Of a stretch of 64,000 nucleotides of DNA, positions 36,801 through 51,600 are shown one piece after another. A program made the translations under genes and the position numbers. Each line of letters opens with the position of its first letter. Position 1 is the stretch's first letter. Source of the stretch: Monosporascus cannonballus. Taxonomy: Eukaryota; Ascomycota; Sordariomycetes; Xylariales. Under the pieces are notes generated by a model. The model was given only the letters and a program-made list of their open reading frames with translations, made no database searches and was not told where the DNA came from. Location of the stretch: NCBI GenBank assembly GCA_004154925.1, contig QJNS01000044.1, positions 310,001 through 374,000 of the forward strand, given 5' to 3'.

Positions 36801-39800
36801 TAGATATTATTCAATATATTTTGGAATATTATGCGGTATATTGTCCTAATAAAAGGATTTAATAATTATTTTTAATATACGAATATATTTTATATATTTC
36901 GCTGTGAATTATAATATTATATTAATTAATTATTTTCATTTAACGGCTTATAATTAAATTACAAATTTATCTTAATAATATAAAATCTTATTGAAATTTA
37001 AAAAATTTCTTTTTTTATTCCAATTTAATGTTTAGTTATCCGTATTAACTTTATAATATTTAAATTCTTAATTTATAACTTTCGAACTTAATTATAAAAT
37101 TATCGAAAACCTTTCAGGTAAAATACTGTTTCGTTTTGGGCCAGCCTTTTCGCTAAAATACATAAAATAAATTAATTATAAATAATAACTTTAATATTAA
37201 TTCTGTTTTCTTAAAAGTTTTTATAATGTAATCGTAATACGATAATAACTTACGATTATTATTATAATTTATATTTATACTATAATTTGCAAACAATATA
37301 TTTGGCAGGTATATAATTTTTAAATTCCTTTTTTTTCGATAATATTATATAATTGTATAATAAACAATTTTCGTTTTTGTTACATAAATAATAATTATTT
37401 GAATTTCTATTATTTAAAGCTTATCTGTAAGGTTTATAACAAACGAATTCTATATTATTTTATAAGGTCTTTTCCCTCTTTATACTATTTTAAATTACGC
37501 TATATATTTATAACCGTTTTCCGTATATTTTTCAGCATATTATTCGTATATCGGAATTTCGTAAATACCACAAAAATTACCTTTTTATATGTGGTTTTTT
37601 TGATATGAAATCCGGGCGTTTAAATAACTTATTCGCCGGGTTGGCAGCATTCAGTCAATATCATATTTCAAAATTAATTTATGTAAATCGGTAGACTTAT
37701 TAAATTAACCATTTTTAAAAATACGCATTAATACCTTTATTATACTCTTTAACGTTACATAATTAATAAATATTAGAAAATATTTTTCTGAATCCTAAAG
37801 GTATTATTTCGAATTTTTCAAATTGTTTCTGATTATTATTAATTTTTATTATTATATAATATATTGTTTTTCGGTTAAATCTAAGGTTCAAAACTAATAT
37901 ATAACTGGGCGCCAATACTTTTTATATTTTTGTAAAAATATCCTTAATATAGCTTTTATTAAGGCATTTGTTTTAAGATTAATATTTTAACGTTATTTTA
38001 ATATCGAAAAATAATTATCGACTAAAAGCATTTTTTATCTTTTAAAACCCCTTTTATACTTTTTTAAATTATCCGAATTTTATCAATTTATTTTTACCTT
38101 ACGCCCCTTATAAAAACCTAATAATAAGTTTTATAATACGTAAATAATAAGCAACAAACTTTTAATAAAAATTGGCAAATCTTAAAAATATATAAATACT
38201 ATAAATTAAGTTTGGTTTTAGCTATATTTCGATAGTATTAACTTATCGACTATCTATTTTTAAGCTGTTGATATTAATTATAAATCTTAAAAATTGTAGC
38301 TTTTTTTAATAAATTTGTACTTAAATATTTTAGCAAATAACTAATATTATAATAACCGTTCGTAAATTAATTAAAAATATTTTCCATATTTTTTAATTTT
38401 CGGAATAAATAGGTATATTGTTTAGATATATTATATATAGATATAATTAATTAATCCAGGTAATAGTTTATATTTATAGGGCTAAAACATAATTAATATA
38501 TTTATAAAATTAAATAATATAACCGTATATTTAAATTACTTATATTATATTCGTAGAACAGGTTTTTATTAATTACCTTTTTTAATTTATTATAATAATT
38601 AACATTTTTAAAATTGATTTTCGAAAACGTTTCAATTAACCTTAAGCAATTTATTACTTTTAAAATTAAAGATAAAAGATATTGATTTTTTAGCGTTACT
38701 TAATTTAACCCCTTATAATCGACGTATAATTGGAAATTGCCGTCCTTTTTAAGTACGAGTAATATTAATACTTTTACATTTATTTTTGAATAACGTATCC
38801 GGCTTACTTTTAAGTTTTTTCTAAATATATTTTTCGAATATTTTCCTTTCGGTTTCCGATTTAAGATATATTACGCTAAACTATGTAGTTTTTCCTGAGA
38901 TCAAATTTATTATATATTTTGCTTTAAATTATTAAAATATTTTTCTATTATTTCTTTGTAATATATTGGCTAAGAAATATTTTGGCATATAAAAAAATTA
39001 ATTATCCCTTATTTTTATTATTTTCTGAATTCCGCGATTTCTAAATTTTCGGCCAAATTTATTAGATTAACGGTATAAATTTGTTTACCGGAAAACACTA
39101 AATTTACGATTTTCCGCCCGTTAGACTTTTACAATAATCTATATAACCATTAATATATAGCTATATATAATAGGATATTTAATTTATTTATTTTTAGTTG
39201 AGATAATAAGAAATTAAATATTTTCCAATTACAGCGTATTACAAAATAAAGGTACTTAAATTTTCGTTTATATCTGTTATTATTTGGTATATTAATATAA
39301 TTTCGTAAGCTTTATAACATATAATATACGCGCCGTTAACGTCGATAAGGCCCGGAATATTTACTAAATTTAATTAAAGCATAAATCCGTTCGCTAACCT
39401 TTATTTATAATATTTATTTGTATTCCGGTATCTATATTTATTTATATTGCCATATTTTCTATATTTTTTAATAAGTATTTTTTATAAAAAGCGGTGTTAT
39501 TTCGACCGTTTTATAATTATTAACTGAAATAAATTAAACGTTTATATTTATTCCGGCTTTTCTTTTTAGTTTACATGTAAGGATTAATTTAATTTATCGT
39601 TATATATTATAACGTTTTATACGGCTTTCGGAAGTCGGTTTTCCTATAATAAGAATAACAAAGTTTGCGTATCTTTTTCAAATTTACAATTTATATTTTT
39701 ATAGTTCAGTTTTCTATAATTATATTATTTTAATAATCCCTTATAAAAATTAAGGATATTAGATTATGCGGATTTATTTCGATCGGAATTACATTAACAA

Positions 39801-41174
39801 TTATTTGCTTTTCGAATATAAAGAATCCTACAATTCTTATTATTCTTATACGGCGTTTTAATTTGCTTTAGAGAGTTTTGTTTCGAAATCATTAAAATAA
39901 GATTATTTATTTTTATCAATGCCTTTAACGAAAGATTTTTAATTTTCTTTTATTTTTTTTCAGGCATTCTAATAAGGTTTCATCTTATTTATTACGTTAT
40001 TAACTTATTTTAGTTTAACGTTTTTCGCTAATAAATTATTTTATAACCTTAATATTAATTTGTAAAAATAATTAAAAATAAGATATTGATTTGTTTAATT
40101 ATTCTCCGGATTAAAAATATCTATAAACTTTATTTTATAAATTAAAGGCCTTTATTTAACGCAAAAATATTACAGCTATTAAAAACTTATTATGGTAATT
40201 CTATAAATTATTCTTTATATTTTCATTAAGGAAATTAAAATTCATATAATTATTCTTCATAAAATTTATAAACATTTTATTTTTAGTTTTTTTTGTACTT
40301 AAAGTAATTAAACATAACGCGGTACAATCCTTAAGCGTTTGTAATAAAAACATCCATATAACTTATGGCGTGTTAAATATAAATAAAGATATTTTGTCTT
40401 ATATTTTGAGCTTAAATGTTTATAATAACTTTTATTTAATTCTTTTTTAATTATCGTATATTTCAAAAGTGTCGAGTAATTATAACGCGGTATTTATTTA
40501 TTACCTTTAGGCTTTTGCGATAATATCGTAATGAATTTATAAAGTTTTATTCTTTTAATTTATGTTATTATTTGTTATTCGGCCAGTTATCAAAATAATT
40601 TCGAATGTTATTTGTTTTATTTATAAATTATTTCCAAAATTTGGTTATTATTAACGAGTTTAACTTTTTTTATTCCGAATTCCAGTATATAATTGTTATA
40701 TTACGTCCGTTTTTCGACCGTTTAGCTGACGGTTATCGAAACGTATCTTTATTCTATATATAAAATAATTCGAAATCTCGAGGGTTGTAGTTCTTTGCTC
40801 GTTAAGGCTCCGTTATAGGTTTTTTTGTCTGTTCTTATTCCATAATCGATCGTTCGTCAATTAGGCTCTAATTGGCGGTTTTTTCGATTTATAACTTAAG
40901 TTTGTTTTGTAATCGACAAATTTTGTATTTAATAATTATCATATTACTTTTTGTAGTAAAACTAAAAAGAATAAGATAATAAATATTTATAAATTAAGTA
41001 ATGTGATTTTTGATTAATTGTAAAACATATTTTAAAAAATAAGTATTAACCTGATTTTTATTTGGCGTTTTTTATTAGCTGCTAGATAGTGGATTTATAT
41101 TAGTAAGTAAGTCGGTAATTCATCGATAACTGGCTAGCTATTAATCTTATCCTTATAAAGGCTGTATTTTTATA
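33852..41174 (-). mobile_element. RIP-degraded Ty3/gypsy chromovirus, copy A2
   Basis: 7.3-kb minus-strand sister of A1. Its LTRs lie at 33852–34054 and 40970–41174, and the perfect 5-bp target duplication ATATT is at 33847–33851 and 41175–41179. The protease DTG codons are at about 39424–39432, the RT block at 38385–38540 mirrors A1 3230–3390, and the integrase block near 36510–36570 reads like GNIINSKGKLLTN. It is fully broken by stops. It inserted into the shared B LTR, so it is younger than the B array. Confidence 0.92.
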
Positions 41175-44100
41175 ATATTGCGAAACGAAATACTTTATTA
41201 TATTTATTACTTAATCTTTTTAATATTTCTGTTAATATAAACCCGTACAATTAAGATTTAATAATTAATTAAAGCTTTCAGCCGTTATACGTTATAAGCT
41301 TTTATTTAATAATACTGTGAAACTTTAAGCAATATCGCCAACATTATATCTATTAACAAATAGCTCGAACAGCTTATTTATCAAATCTCTAATAACGCGG
41401 ATAGTAAAATGGAATCCGAAAAAGAAAACCTTATCTTTTTCGCAAAAAGGTTCTTTAACATTTGGACGGTATAAACGAACGTATTATTTAACTTAAGAAA
41501 AATAATAATAGCCTTATAACGTCTTTTTAAGCCACCTATAAAAGGCTTAAGAAAAAGGAAAGGTTTCCCGAAACTGAAAAACCTTTTTAAACAAACCAAA
41601 TTATTTAGCTAAACTTTACCAAAACTTTAAGGAGAATTCTTAAATTTCCTAAACCAGAACCTTTTCACCGATCCTTAATTAAGCTATAATTATTTTTAAC
41701 CTATTACCGTACGTATTTCGGGCATTTTTCTATTTAATTAATTACGTTTATTATACGGATAAAATTTGCAATCGCATAGTTTACCGGAAATACGGCTATT
41801 TAATTCGATTTTATAATAAAGAAATAGATTAATTTAATAATTTAAAGTCGAAATTCGGAAATAATATGAATTTATAACAATTACAAATAATTTATATAAA
41901 TATTAATAAAAGCTTTCGAAATAATAAACGAAAAAATAAAAGACGAAATACAAATTTAGTAATTACGATCAAAGGAATTAATATCCAGTTATAATAATAC
42001 GTTCGTTTGATTAACCTTTAAGCTAAATTAAGAACAAAAAATATTAATAACTAAGTTTTTCGATAACTTTAAAAAAATATGAAAAAGCTTTTTAACCTTA
42101 ATCGGCCTAATTATTTATCGGATTATATCGTTATACCAATTAAGATCGACGATTAACAATACGCTTAACGTATTAGAAACATTAAAAAACGATAATAAGC
42201 CCCGATGTACGGTCGATATTAACATTCTTTAACGCGGTAATACTTTTTATAATACGAAACCAGGGCTCATAAAACTAAAGGTTATTTATAAAAATAACTA
42301 GAATTAAACCAAATGCTTTAATTAGAACAAAATGGAATATAAGGCAATAAAATACAAGGCACCTCAAAAACCCCGTTAAAATAACAAAAAACCAGTACTT
42401 AAAAGACAATTCAAAGAAAATTAAAAAGAATTAAAAATAAACCTATTAATATAATTCGGCCTAAGTACGTACCAGATCTCTTATAGCAAAAAATCTAACA
42501 AAGAATACAAAAAGCTAGAAAACTAACTTAATAAATATTGCAAGCATAATAAAAAGCATTATAAGAATAATTACACGAATATTAGAATTAGACAAAAAAA
42601 GTCTGTCCCGAAACGGTTGATCAATGCGGCAAAATACATACTATATATTGTCGACAACGAAAATGTGCCGATTGCGAGGAATAAAAATAACATATTTACG
42701 GACAAATTACCTTTATGTATTATAAAAGTTTTAACTTTCCAAATTATACCGGAAATAATAAAAACGATAAATAATAATGTCAATATTTTCAATTTAAAAC
42801 TCTAGAAAATATTTAGCAATTGGCCGAAATAAAAGGCTGGCTCGAAAGAAAATTAATATTCGTAAAAGAACCCGTCTTATGATTATTAATAATATAACTA
42901 TCAAACGGAAAAACACTTAATCCAGGACATAATAGAAAAATAATGTTAAAAAGTTATCATAAATCTTTATTTTTTATTAGCATTTATTACAAACCTTTAC
43001 AAACAAGCTTTAAAATCATAATTAATATAACGTACAATAAAATATAATTAAAAACATAAAAAAACAACTGATCTCAGAAATAAAACGATTACAACAAAAC
43101 TAAAAATAACTAATATAGTTCGAAAAACAAAACAATACACCGGTAATAACAACAAATATAACAGCTTAAGGGGGTAAATATAAAAATACAAATAAGGTTC
43201 ATTAATTCGAATAAAAATTAAAACAGTTACTGATAAAAAAGCCGCAGAATAACGAAACCCAGAAAGAATAGAAAGAAATTCCAAAAAAAAGTGTTAAACG
43301 CAAAGATAAAAGCCGTTAATAATTATATTACTTTGAATATACGAAGTAAAACGTATTAATGTACCGCAATTATAAATTGCGGAACTCTGGGCGGAGATTA
43401 TCTTATACCAAATATAATTAATAAATTTAAATTGTTATAAAGATATAAATTAGAACTTTACATAACGACGAATGCCGAAAATCAGGTATTCGCTTATAAT
43501 AACCAAAGAATTATACGCAAAATTAATTATTTCGAGATTTTTATTTCAAAACGATATGAAATAATTAATTTCGATATCGTTTTGTTTGAGAATTATAATA
43601 TGATCTTAGGATTATTATAGATACGCTAGTATGAAATTTTAATTAATGAAAAAATTGGCTAGATAAGATTTACCTTATACCTTATTAACGGATAAGAAAA
43701 ATTAAGATCTTAATATTCGATCGGAAATGGCGACGAATACAGGTATAAAGATACGACAGAAATCTTATTACCTAAACAAATAAGATATAAGAAAAAATAG
43801 GCATTAAAGAAAAATACGACGTATCGTTATTATTATTAAAGCGAAATTAAAGCAACTAAATAACGACTTGAAATAATAGCTCCAAAAGTCAAAAAATCTG
43901 ATTAATACGTTACTATAATACTATAAATATAAATAGCTTTTTTATAAAAAAAAGCATAATACGAAATTATTAAAATATAGCGAATAATACTATAAAATAA
44001 CCCTTAAGGAAAGATCCTCGAAGGAAATTTATCATATTTATTACTTTAACGGCAATAAATTACGTATTTTTAACGAATACCTGGAAATTTGATTACAGAA

Positions 44101-45402
44101 AATATGGATTCGACTTTCGAAATTACTAGCAAATTATTCGATATTTTTTCTATCAAAAAAACTAGAAATTGCGACTTGTAGTTAATTATCGACAATTAAA
44201 TAATATGATTATTAAAGATCGAATACTATTATCCTTAATTATGGAAATAAAAAACCAATTTTACAGAACCAAATAGTTTATAGTATTCGATTTTAAAATG
44301 GATATAATTTTATTAAAATTAAAAGAAATACAAATAAAAAACAATTTTTAAGACGAAATACAGATTATTTAAATATTTGATTATATTAATAAACCTTACA
44401 AACGTACTAATAACCTTTAAACGAATATTTAATTATATATTACCAAATTACCTCGATATTTCTATTATATATTATTTTAACGATATTGTCATCTTTTTAG
44501 AAACGAAATGAACATATATAAGCTAGGTTTATAAAGTTCTTCAAGCTTTATAAAATATAACGTTATTTATTAACGCGGAAAAGAAATCAATTTTATGTAC
44601 AAAGAGTAAAATATATAGAATGTATTATTACTCCAAAATCTAGTAAAATAGACCCTAAGAAGATCGCCGCAATCACAGAATAACAAACACTAATAACTGT
44701 TAAAAAAGTATAGGTATTCCTTAAATTCGCTAATTACTACAGAAAGTTTATTCGAAATTTTAGCAAAATAACTATATTTTTAATAAACTTTACGAAATAA
44801 AAGTTTAAATAAACGTCCGAGATTTGAAAAAGCATTTCGGGTCATTAAAGATGTAATTACTAACGAGCCAATATTAATTATATACGATCCAAACCGCTTT
44901 ATTTAATTAAAAACCGATATTTCGAATTATACGCTAAACGTAATAACCGGATAGCGAAACAATTAGGGTAAATTATAGTTTATTTTATTTTTTATATAAA
45001 TTAAAAAGAACCGAATTTAATTATGCTATTCCAGATAAAGAATTTATGGCTATTATTATAGTATTTTGAAAATTTAGGTATTTTTTAAAAGAAAATTTAT
45101 ACCAAGTTTAAGTTTATACGGATTATCAAAATCTTACCCGATTTATTATAACTAGGAAACCTATAAGACGATAATTTAGTTAGGCGGAAAAATTAACGAA
45201 CTTCGATTTCGTTATTATCTATAAAAAAATTAAAAAATAATAAAGTATATGCTTTAAACAAACTACAGGACCTTAGAAAGAAATTAGGTAAAATTAGCCA
45301 TATAATTTTTCTTACTATTACAGCAGGATATTTACGCCCGCGATAAATTGCGACAATTTGAACAGTAGCTTTTAATATATACCAGAAAATCTAGCAATAT
45401 AA
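41175..45402 (+). mobile_element. RIP-degraded Ty3/gypsy element B2 (5' two thirds)
   Basis: The LTR end (41175–41289) is followed by a B internal region parallel to B1 27640–31785. RT (ILISQ-type block changed to YYFNDIVIFLE) is near 44460–44515, and RNase H (KDVITNEPILIIYDPNRFI-like) near 44845–44940. The copy stops at 45402, where A3 begins with target TATAA. In B1 the same place (about 31785) runs on uninterrupted, so the rest of B2 should lie beyond the right edge of the window. Confidence 0.85.
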
Positions 45403-48324
45403 TGTAAGATAATAGATAGCTATGAGCTGGAGTAAGGTGATCTTCGACCAGTTGTAAAACAGATTCCAAAAAGTAAATATATTAGGTTACTTCCATCTGG
45501 CGTTTTCTACTAGTTGCCAAATAATAAATTTATATTAATAAGTTGGTTAATAGTTAATGGGTAACTAGTCGGTTACTAATCTTATCCTTATATGAGCTGT
45601 ATTTTTATAAATATTTCCCCTTTTTAAGTTATTTATTTTTAATAATATTATTATTAATTTGATATAATACGTTTAATAAATCTGATTACGTATATTTGCC
45701 AATAATATATTGTTATATTATATCATAAATAATTGCCGTAATAATTAATACGTATTATATTGCATAGTTAATTATATTCCACTTAATGTTTTATTATAAT
45801 CCGTTTTTTAATTTTATTTTATTTACTTTTTTTTCCTTTTATACTTATATATTTACTTTTTCTATATACGTATTCCGTTCAATTCTTCGTCTTTGTTTAT
45901 TTTTATTTCGCCTTTTTGGTTTATTTTGCACATTATTTCCGTTAGTTATATCTTTTTTTTCGTAAAAAGGTCCATAAAAGTGATATTTTAATATTAATAA
46001 AAATTGAAATTTTTGTTAATATTATGCTTTTAACGCCGACGGTAAAATAAATATTAATCGTATTACGGATAATACTAAGCCGTATTATATTTACGTAATA
46101 TAGCATTATTTTAATTATCGTTCAATTTACGTTTAAACTCCGGACGCCTTAAACTATATTATGGCCAATTATTATTATAAGATTTTTCCTATAATAAGTA
46201 ATTATTCCTAATATAGTTATTATTATTATTTAATTTTTATTCAAATCCCAATTAGTTTTAAAATTGTTATTTAAATAATTCTTTAATTCGGTACCGATAA
46301 TTCAAAATTAATTAACGAATTCGAAAAAGTTTATATTACGGGTACTTAATACGAACGTTTTAACGTAATTACGATCGGTTCTCGATTTAACGTTTTTAGT
46401 AAGGCCGAATTCGCCTTTAACGCGATTATTATGAAGGAATATTATTTTTTAATATAACGAAAATCGATATTCGATTATTAATTATAGCTGCAGAAATCCC
46501 GTTTTAACGCCGTTTTCTAAGATTGCAAATTTAAGCTTTTTTTATAAATATTACGATCTTTTTTATTATTCCGTAATTAATTTTCGATTATGCAAAATTT
46601 TAAGGTATTTTTATAAATAAAATAATTTTCGAAAATTGTTATGCCGTTACGTTTCCCATTTACAAATATTTTTTTTCCGTTTTTTAACGTTTTAAAGTAA
46701 TTTGAATATTTATGAATAATTTTAATTAAAAATGGTGTTTTTAATAAAATTGTTATTAAATCTAAATACGTTAAACCCTTTAAAAACGGCACCTTATTTC
46801 CGATTAATAATAAATTATATTCCGGTTATTTAGGCTCTACCTTTCTTAAAAAATGAAGCGTTGTTAAATCTTTTCCGAATTTTACGCTTAATAAATTTAA
46901 TAAACGTATTTGCTTTTTGTCGTCGTATACATTTCGATTATTTTCCGATATTTTTATTTTAACTTTCTTAATAGGCTTATTAAAAGTTAATTACTGTAAA
47001 ACCTAATACTTAAATGCAAACTCGTGTTTTCGAAACAAAATTTTGATTTTCTTTATATTATTTATAAATTTTCGACCGATATACGATAAAATACATCTTT
47101 ATTAAAAACTTAAAAATAATTATATAATTAAATAATATTTATAATTGATATAATTATCAAGCGATTAACTTTTAATTAAGTTATTATTACTTGACGATTT
47201 TTAACTCGTTTTATTTTTTATATATATATTTAAATTTTTTTCGTAACATTATAATATCTTAAATACGTATTCGAAATATTTTCAAAAGTTTTATGTATTA
47301 TATTTAATAAAATAATATTTTTATTTAATTAAATATTTACATTACTTTCGATTATTTCGATAACGGACAATATATTTTATTATTTCTTTTTATTTCTTTA
47401 TTAAGTTAAACAATATTATGTAAATATCGCTCAATGTTTAATTATAATGCAGTTTTACTAAGGATATTAAAATATTTTATATATTTATTAATATTTACTA
47501 AAAGAATTGATTTTATATATTTAAATACTGAATTGCTTTTTAATCGTAACTTAAATATAAATAAATATAAATGTTTTATTTTTAAATTTAAATTAATTTA
47601 ATTAATATATTTACTTATTATATTAATTAAAACCTTATAAGCTTATAACGTTAAATATATTAGTGTTTAGGTTATTGTTATTTTCTTTTAATATTTATAT
47701 ATTATTCTATAAATAACTCTTATTTTTTCGAAACCTTTTTAATTTCTTATATGTATTTTTGAAATTTTTATAAAAAATATTTTATTATTTTTAAATGATA
47801 TTTATATAGGGATTCGAACGAATAATGGCCGATAAAAATATTTTTTTGTATATTATTACGTACAAATTCCGTATTTTATACTTTCTTCATTTAATTATTT
47901 TAATATTTATTAATATATTATATTTTCTTATTAATATACAGATAATACGTAATTGATATTTGTTATTTTAATTTTTGTTTTGCATAAAATTCCATTTAAA
48001 AATAATTTGTTAATGATTTGTTTTTTCGTTAGTAGTCTTAATTAATGTATAGAATTTATATTTTACATTATTATAAATTAATTAAATTAATTCGGTTATA
48101 ATTAAAAATTTAATTATAAGGATAAATAATTTTAATTTCCAAAAGCGCTCGACGATTACCAAAATTACGTCGTATTTTAACTCGTTTAAACTTAGATTTT
48201 TAAGAAACACTGTAATAAAATTTAACGAATTCTTTTAAAAAATTATTAAAATAATGGTAAAGGTTATAATTATTTATATAGTGTATAACGTAATTTTATT
48301 ATGTTTGAATAATTCGGATATTAT

Positions 48325-48696
48325 TGTGACGAGCTATGCGGTTTACACAATTATTAAACCTTAAGTCGACGAGTTTATATTGGCAGGAGTATCGTGGGAA
48401 TCTGAGTAATAAATACAGTAACGTATTACGTCTCGTAATACCAAAGGTATTTTAGATAACGATGTCATATTGCAAGCTGGTATTATCTAAATTATGAAAA
48501 TAATAAGCATATATATCTTAATTCTTTTATTATTGCTTATTTTTACTTAATTAAATTTCGTTAAATAGTTACTTAATGTTACTTAATCGTGCTTAATTAA
48601 GACCTGCTAAATATTGATTACGTAACCCTGAATTAGCATAGCTTTGTAATTTTGGCTGGCCCGTTTTCGTAGGCCCAGTTAGCTTGGGTTGTAATA
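48325..48696 (-). repeat. 3' LTR of element D
   Basis: 372-bp direct repeat of 54656–55027, differing mainly by transitions. This copy starts TGTGACGAG where the other starts TATAACGAA. Confidence 0.88.
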
Positions 48697-51600
48697 CGAT
48701 TCCCCCTTTTCCCAAATCTTGTTTTTAAGATTTTTCTTTTTTTTGGTAAGCCTTTTCGCCTTAAGATATCGGCCTGCGTTAGTAAAAATCGTCGTTAGGT
48801 TTTTTCGTCCATCCCGCAATGTCAAAATCTGTTTCTTATTTTTGACGATTTTAATTTTGAAATTATGCCGTATTTCTTATCCTTTTTTAAAGGCTGGAAA
48901 TGCGAAATAATGGAAAACGTTTTTAAATGCAAGGCGTATATTAAATGTAGTTATTTTTGCAATAATAATGGCGTTTCTTTATTTTCTTTAAAAAATATTC
49001 GTATTGAAAATTAACGTTTAAAATGTAAAAAGGTATTAGCGGAAGAACGCTTTTTGGAATTACAAAAACGCTATTAGCAAAAAATAAATAAAGCTATTAC
49101 GCGGTTAATCCGTTTTCGAAAACAAAAAACGTTTTTTCGTTCGAAAAGGGTTAAAATAATATAGTAAGAATTATAGTTGCTAAAGGGACTGGAGAAATAG
49201 AAATATTAAGAGCAAGTTAACGCCAAGGTTTTCTTAGCCGCCTTAGCTCCCTTTTTTAAGCTGCCTGGCGTTACCTGGCCGCTGGAAAACGTTAATTGGG
49301 ACATAATTATATTCGGTGGTTTTATCGTTATTAATAAAAGTTCTTTAATAGGCGCTAGGCGTTAATAAGATTTTTAGCAGGCTTTTAGGTGTTTTTGGAA
49401 TTTGGATCCTTTTTCCATTTAATTAGGTACTGGGTAAGTTTATTTTGTTTCCGTATATCGAATATTCTTTCCATTTTATATATTTTTCGTTTTTTATTTC
49501 CATATTATTTTATGCCGTATATACCTTAATCGTATCCGTTCTTAATTCGAATAAGGAAATATGAAAAATTAAATAAAATTTAATTTTTGGTAAAGGTTTT
49601 AATTAATAATTGTTTTTTGAAAACTTTTTAAAAGTTTTATATAAATCGATATATTTGAAATCGTATCTTTTACTAGGTCGTTTTATTTAAATGTTTTTTG
49701 TAATAAGGAAAAATATTTTCCCTTTTTTGAAAATTAATTCTTTTAACGTTTTTTAGTTATAATACTTATTTATTTGATTTAGTACGAATTCCAGTTTTAT
49801 TTTTATTTCCTGATGTAACTGTCGTAATTATTTTAACGTATAAATTATTTTAATATTAATCAAACCGTTATTACGGATTTTTTATAAATTCTTAAATTGA
49901 AACCAAAATATACGTTCGCAAGTATTATTTTAATACTTTCGTAATAGCTAATATTATAAATTAATTAAGCGATTAGTAATTTTTTAATTTAAATATTTTA
50001 TTCGTAATTAATATAATATTGTAAATAAGCTTTTAAAGTTGAATTTATTCGTTTTATTTATTTATCTGTTTATGGTTTAAATATCTTAAATAATTTATGG
50101 TTTAGGTCGATTTATACCATAAAACCTTGCCAAAATTAAGATACGAAAGTTAATCCTTTATTTGATATAATTTTTATTAATAATCCGTATATGCTGAAAA
50201 TGTATTTAAAAAAATATATGCTAGTTGTTCGGCGTTTATGTTTTCGTAATATGGTAAAAAATAAAAGAATTTCGTAAATCGGTCGACGATTACGAAAATA
50301 CTATTATAATATATTTTTGTAATTAGACTTTCCGATATAAAAAACTGAATAATAAAATCGAATATAATTAAATATTATGGCCGTTTTATGACTAGTAATA
50401 GCTGTAATTTTCCATATGGCTTATATCGTCGAGCCTTTGCTTTGGCGTAAATATCGTATTGCCGTATAATTCTTTGTACCGTGAAATTTATTTTAAGAAA
50501 AAAATATATGCGTTAAAGTTTTTCTAAGGTTTTGTAAATCCCTGGATATTCGTATAATTAATGTTCGTATATTTCTCGTCTTAAATCTTTTTAGTATTTC
50601 TTTAGAATTTATATTATATTTGTTCTCTAGTTTTTTAGAAGATTATCGTTATATTACTAGATCTTCTGATATATGTCGAAAGGTACTGCCCAAATTATCG
50701 CAATTTATCGTAAACATAAATATTCTTTTGTGATAATATTAAAAATTATATGGCTAACTTTAACCAATTTCTTTTCAAAGTTTGGTCGCTTGCTTAAAAT
50801 TTTTATTTTGCCGTTTTCTTATTTTTCTTGTAAATAATAATAAAGTTAAAGTTCGCCAATTTTTCTGCGTATCTTAATTATTATTCTGTAAGCTTTTTGG
50901 TCGTAATCAATCGGGTAAAATTTTGATAATCCGTATAAACTTTGATTTAATGCAAGTATCTATTTAAAAAGTTCCTGAACTTTTAAAATATTATAATAAT
51001 AACTATAAATTCCTTATTTGGGATGCCGTAATTAAATTCGATTTCTTTTAACTTATACGAAAAGAATGTAATAAGGCGCAATTTGCCTTAATTATTTTGT
51101 TATTCGATTATTACATTTAACGCGTAATCCCAAATATCGGTTTTTAATTTAATAAGGCGGTTTAAATCGTATATAATTAGTATTGGTATGCTAGTAATTA
51201 CCTCCTTAATATCCCGAAATGCTTTTTCCGTATCTGGCGTTTATTTGAAAATTTCTTTTCGTAAGATTTATTAAAGATATGGTTATTCTGCTAAAATTTT
51301 AAATAAACTTTTTGTAATAATTAATAAATCCAAGGAATGTTTGTATTTTTTTAATTCTCGTTAACGTCTGTCATGTTGTGATTATAGCAATTTCTTTAAA
51401 GTTTATTTTGATATATCCTGGGGTAATAATATATTTTAGATATTTTATTTCCTATATATGGAACTGACTTTTTTCTGCGTTAATAAGCAATTTTAAATTC
51501 AGCAAAACTTAAAAAATCTTATATATATATTTTACGTATGTTTTTTTCGTTTTTGAGAAAATAAGAATGTCGTCGAAATAGTAAATAACAAAAATATCGA

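Noticed and set aside
41381..41599. 72-codon minus-strand frame, with a parallel frame at 27728–27916
   Set aside because: Both lie antisense in the 5' internal region of family B elements; repeat in more than one copy reflects the repeat, not a gene.
42571..43284. Hydrophobic minus-strand frames (73 and 78 codons) that look like membrane peptides
   Set aside because: AT-rich RIP-altered DNA yields Phe/Ile/Leu-rich frames by chance; they lie within B2.
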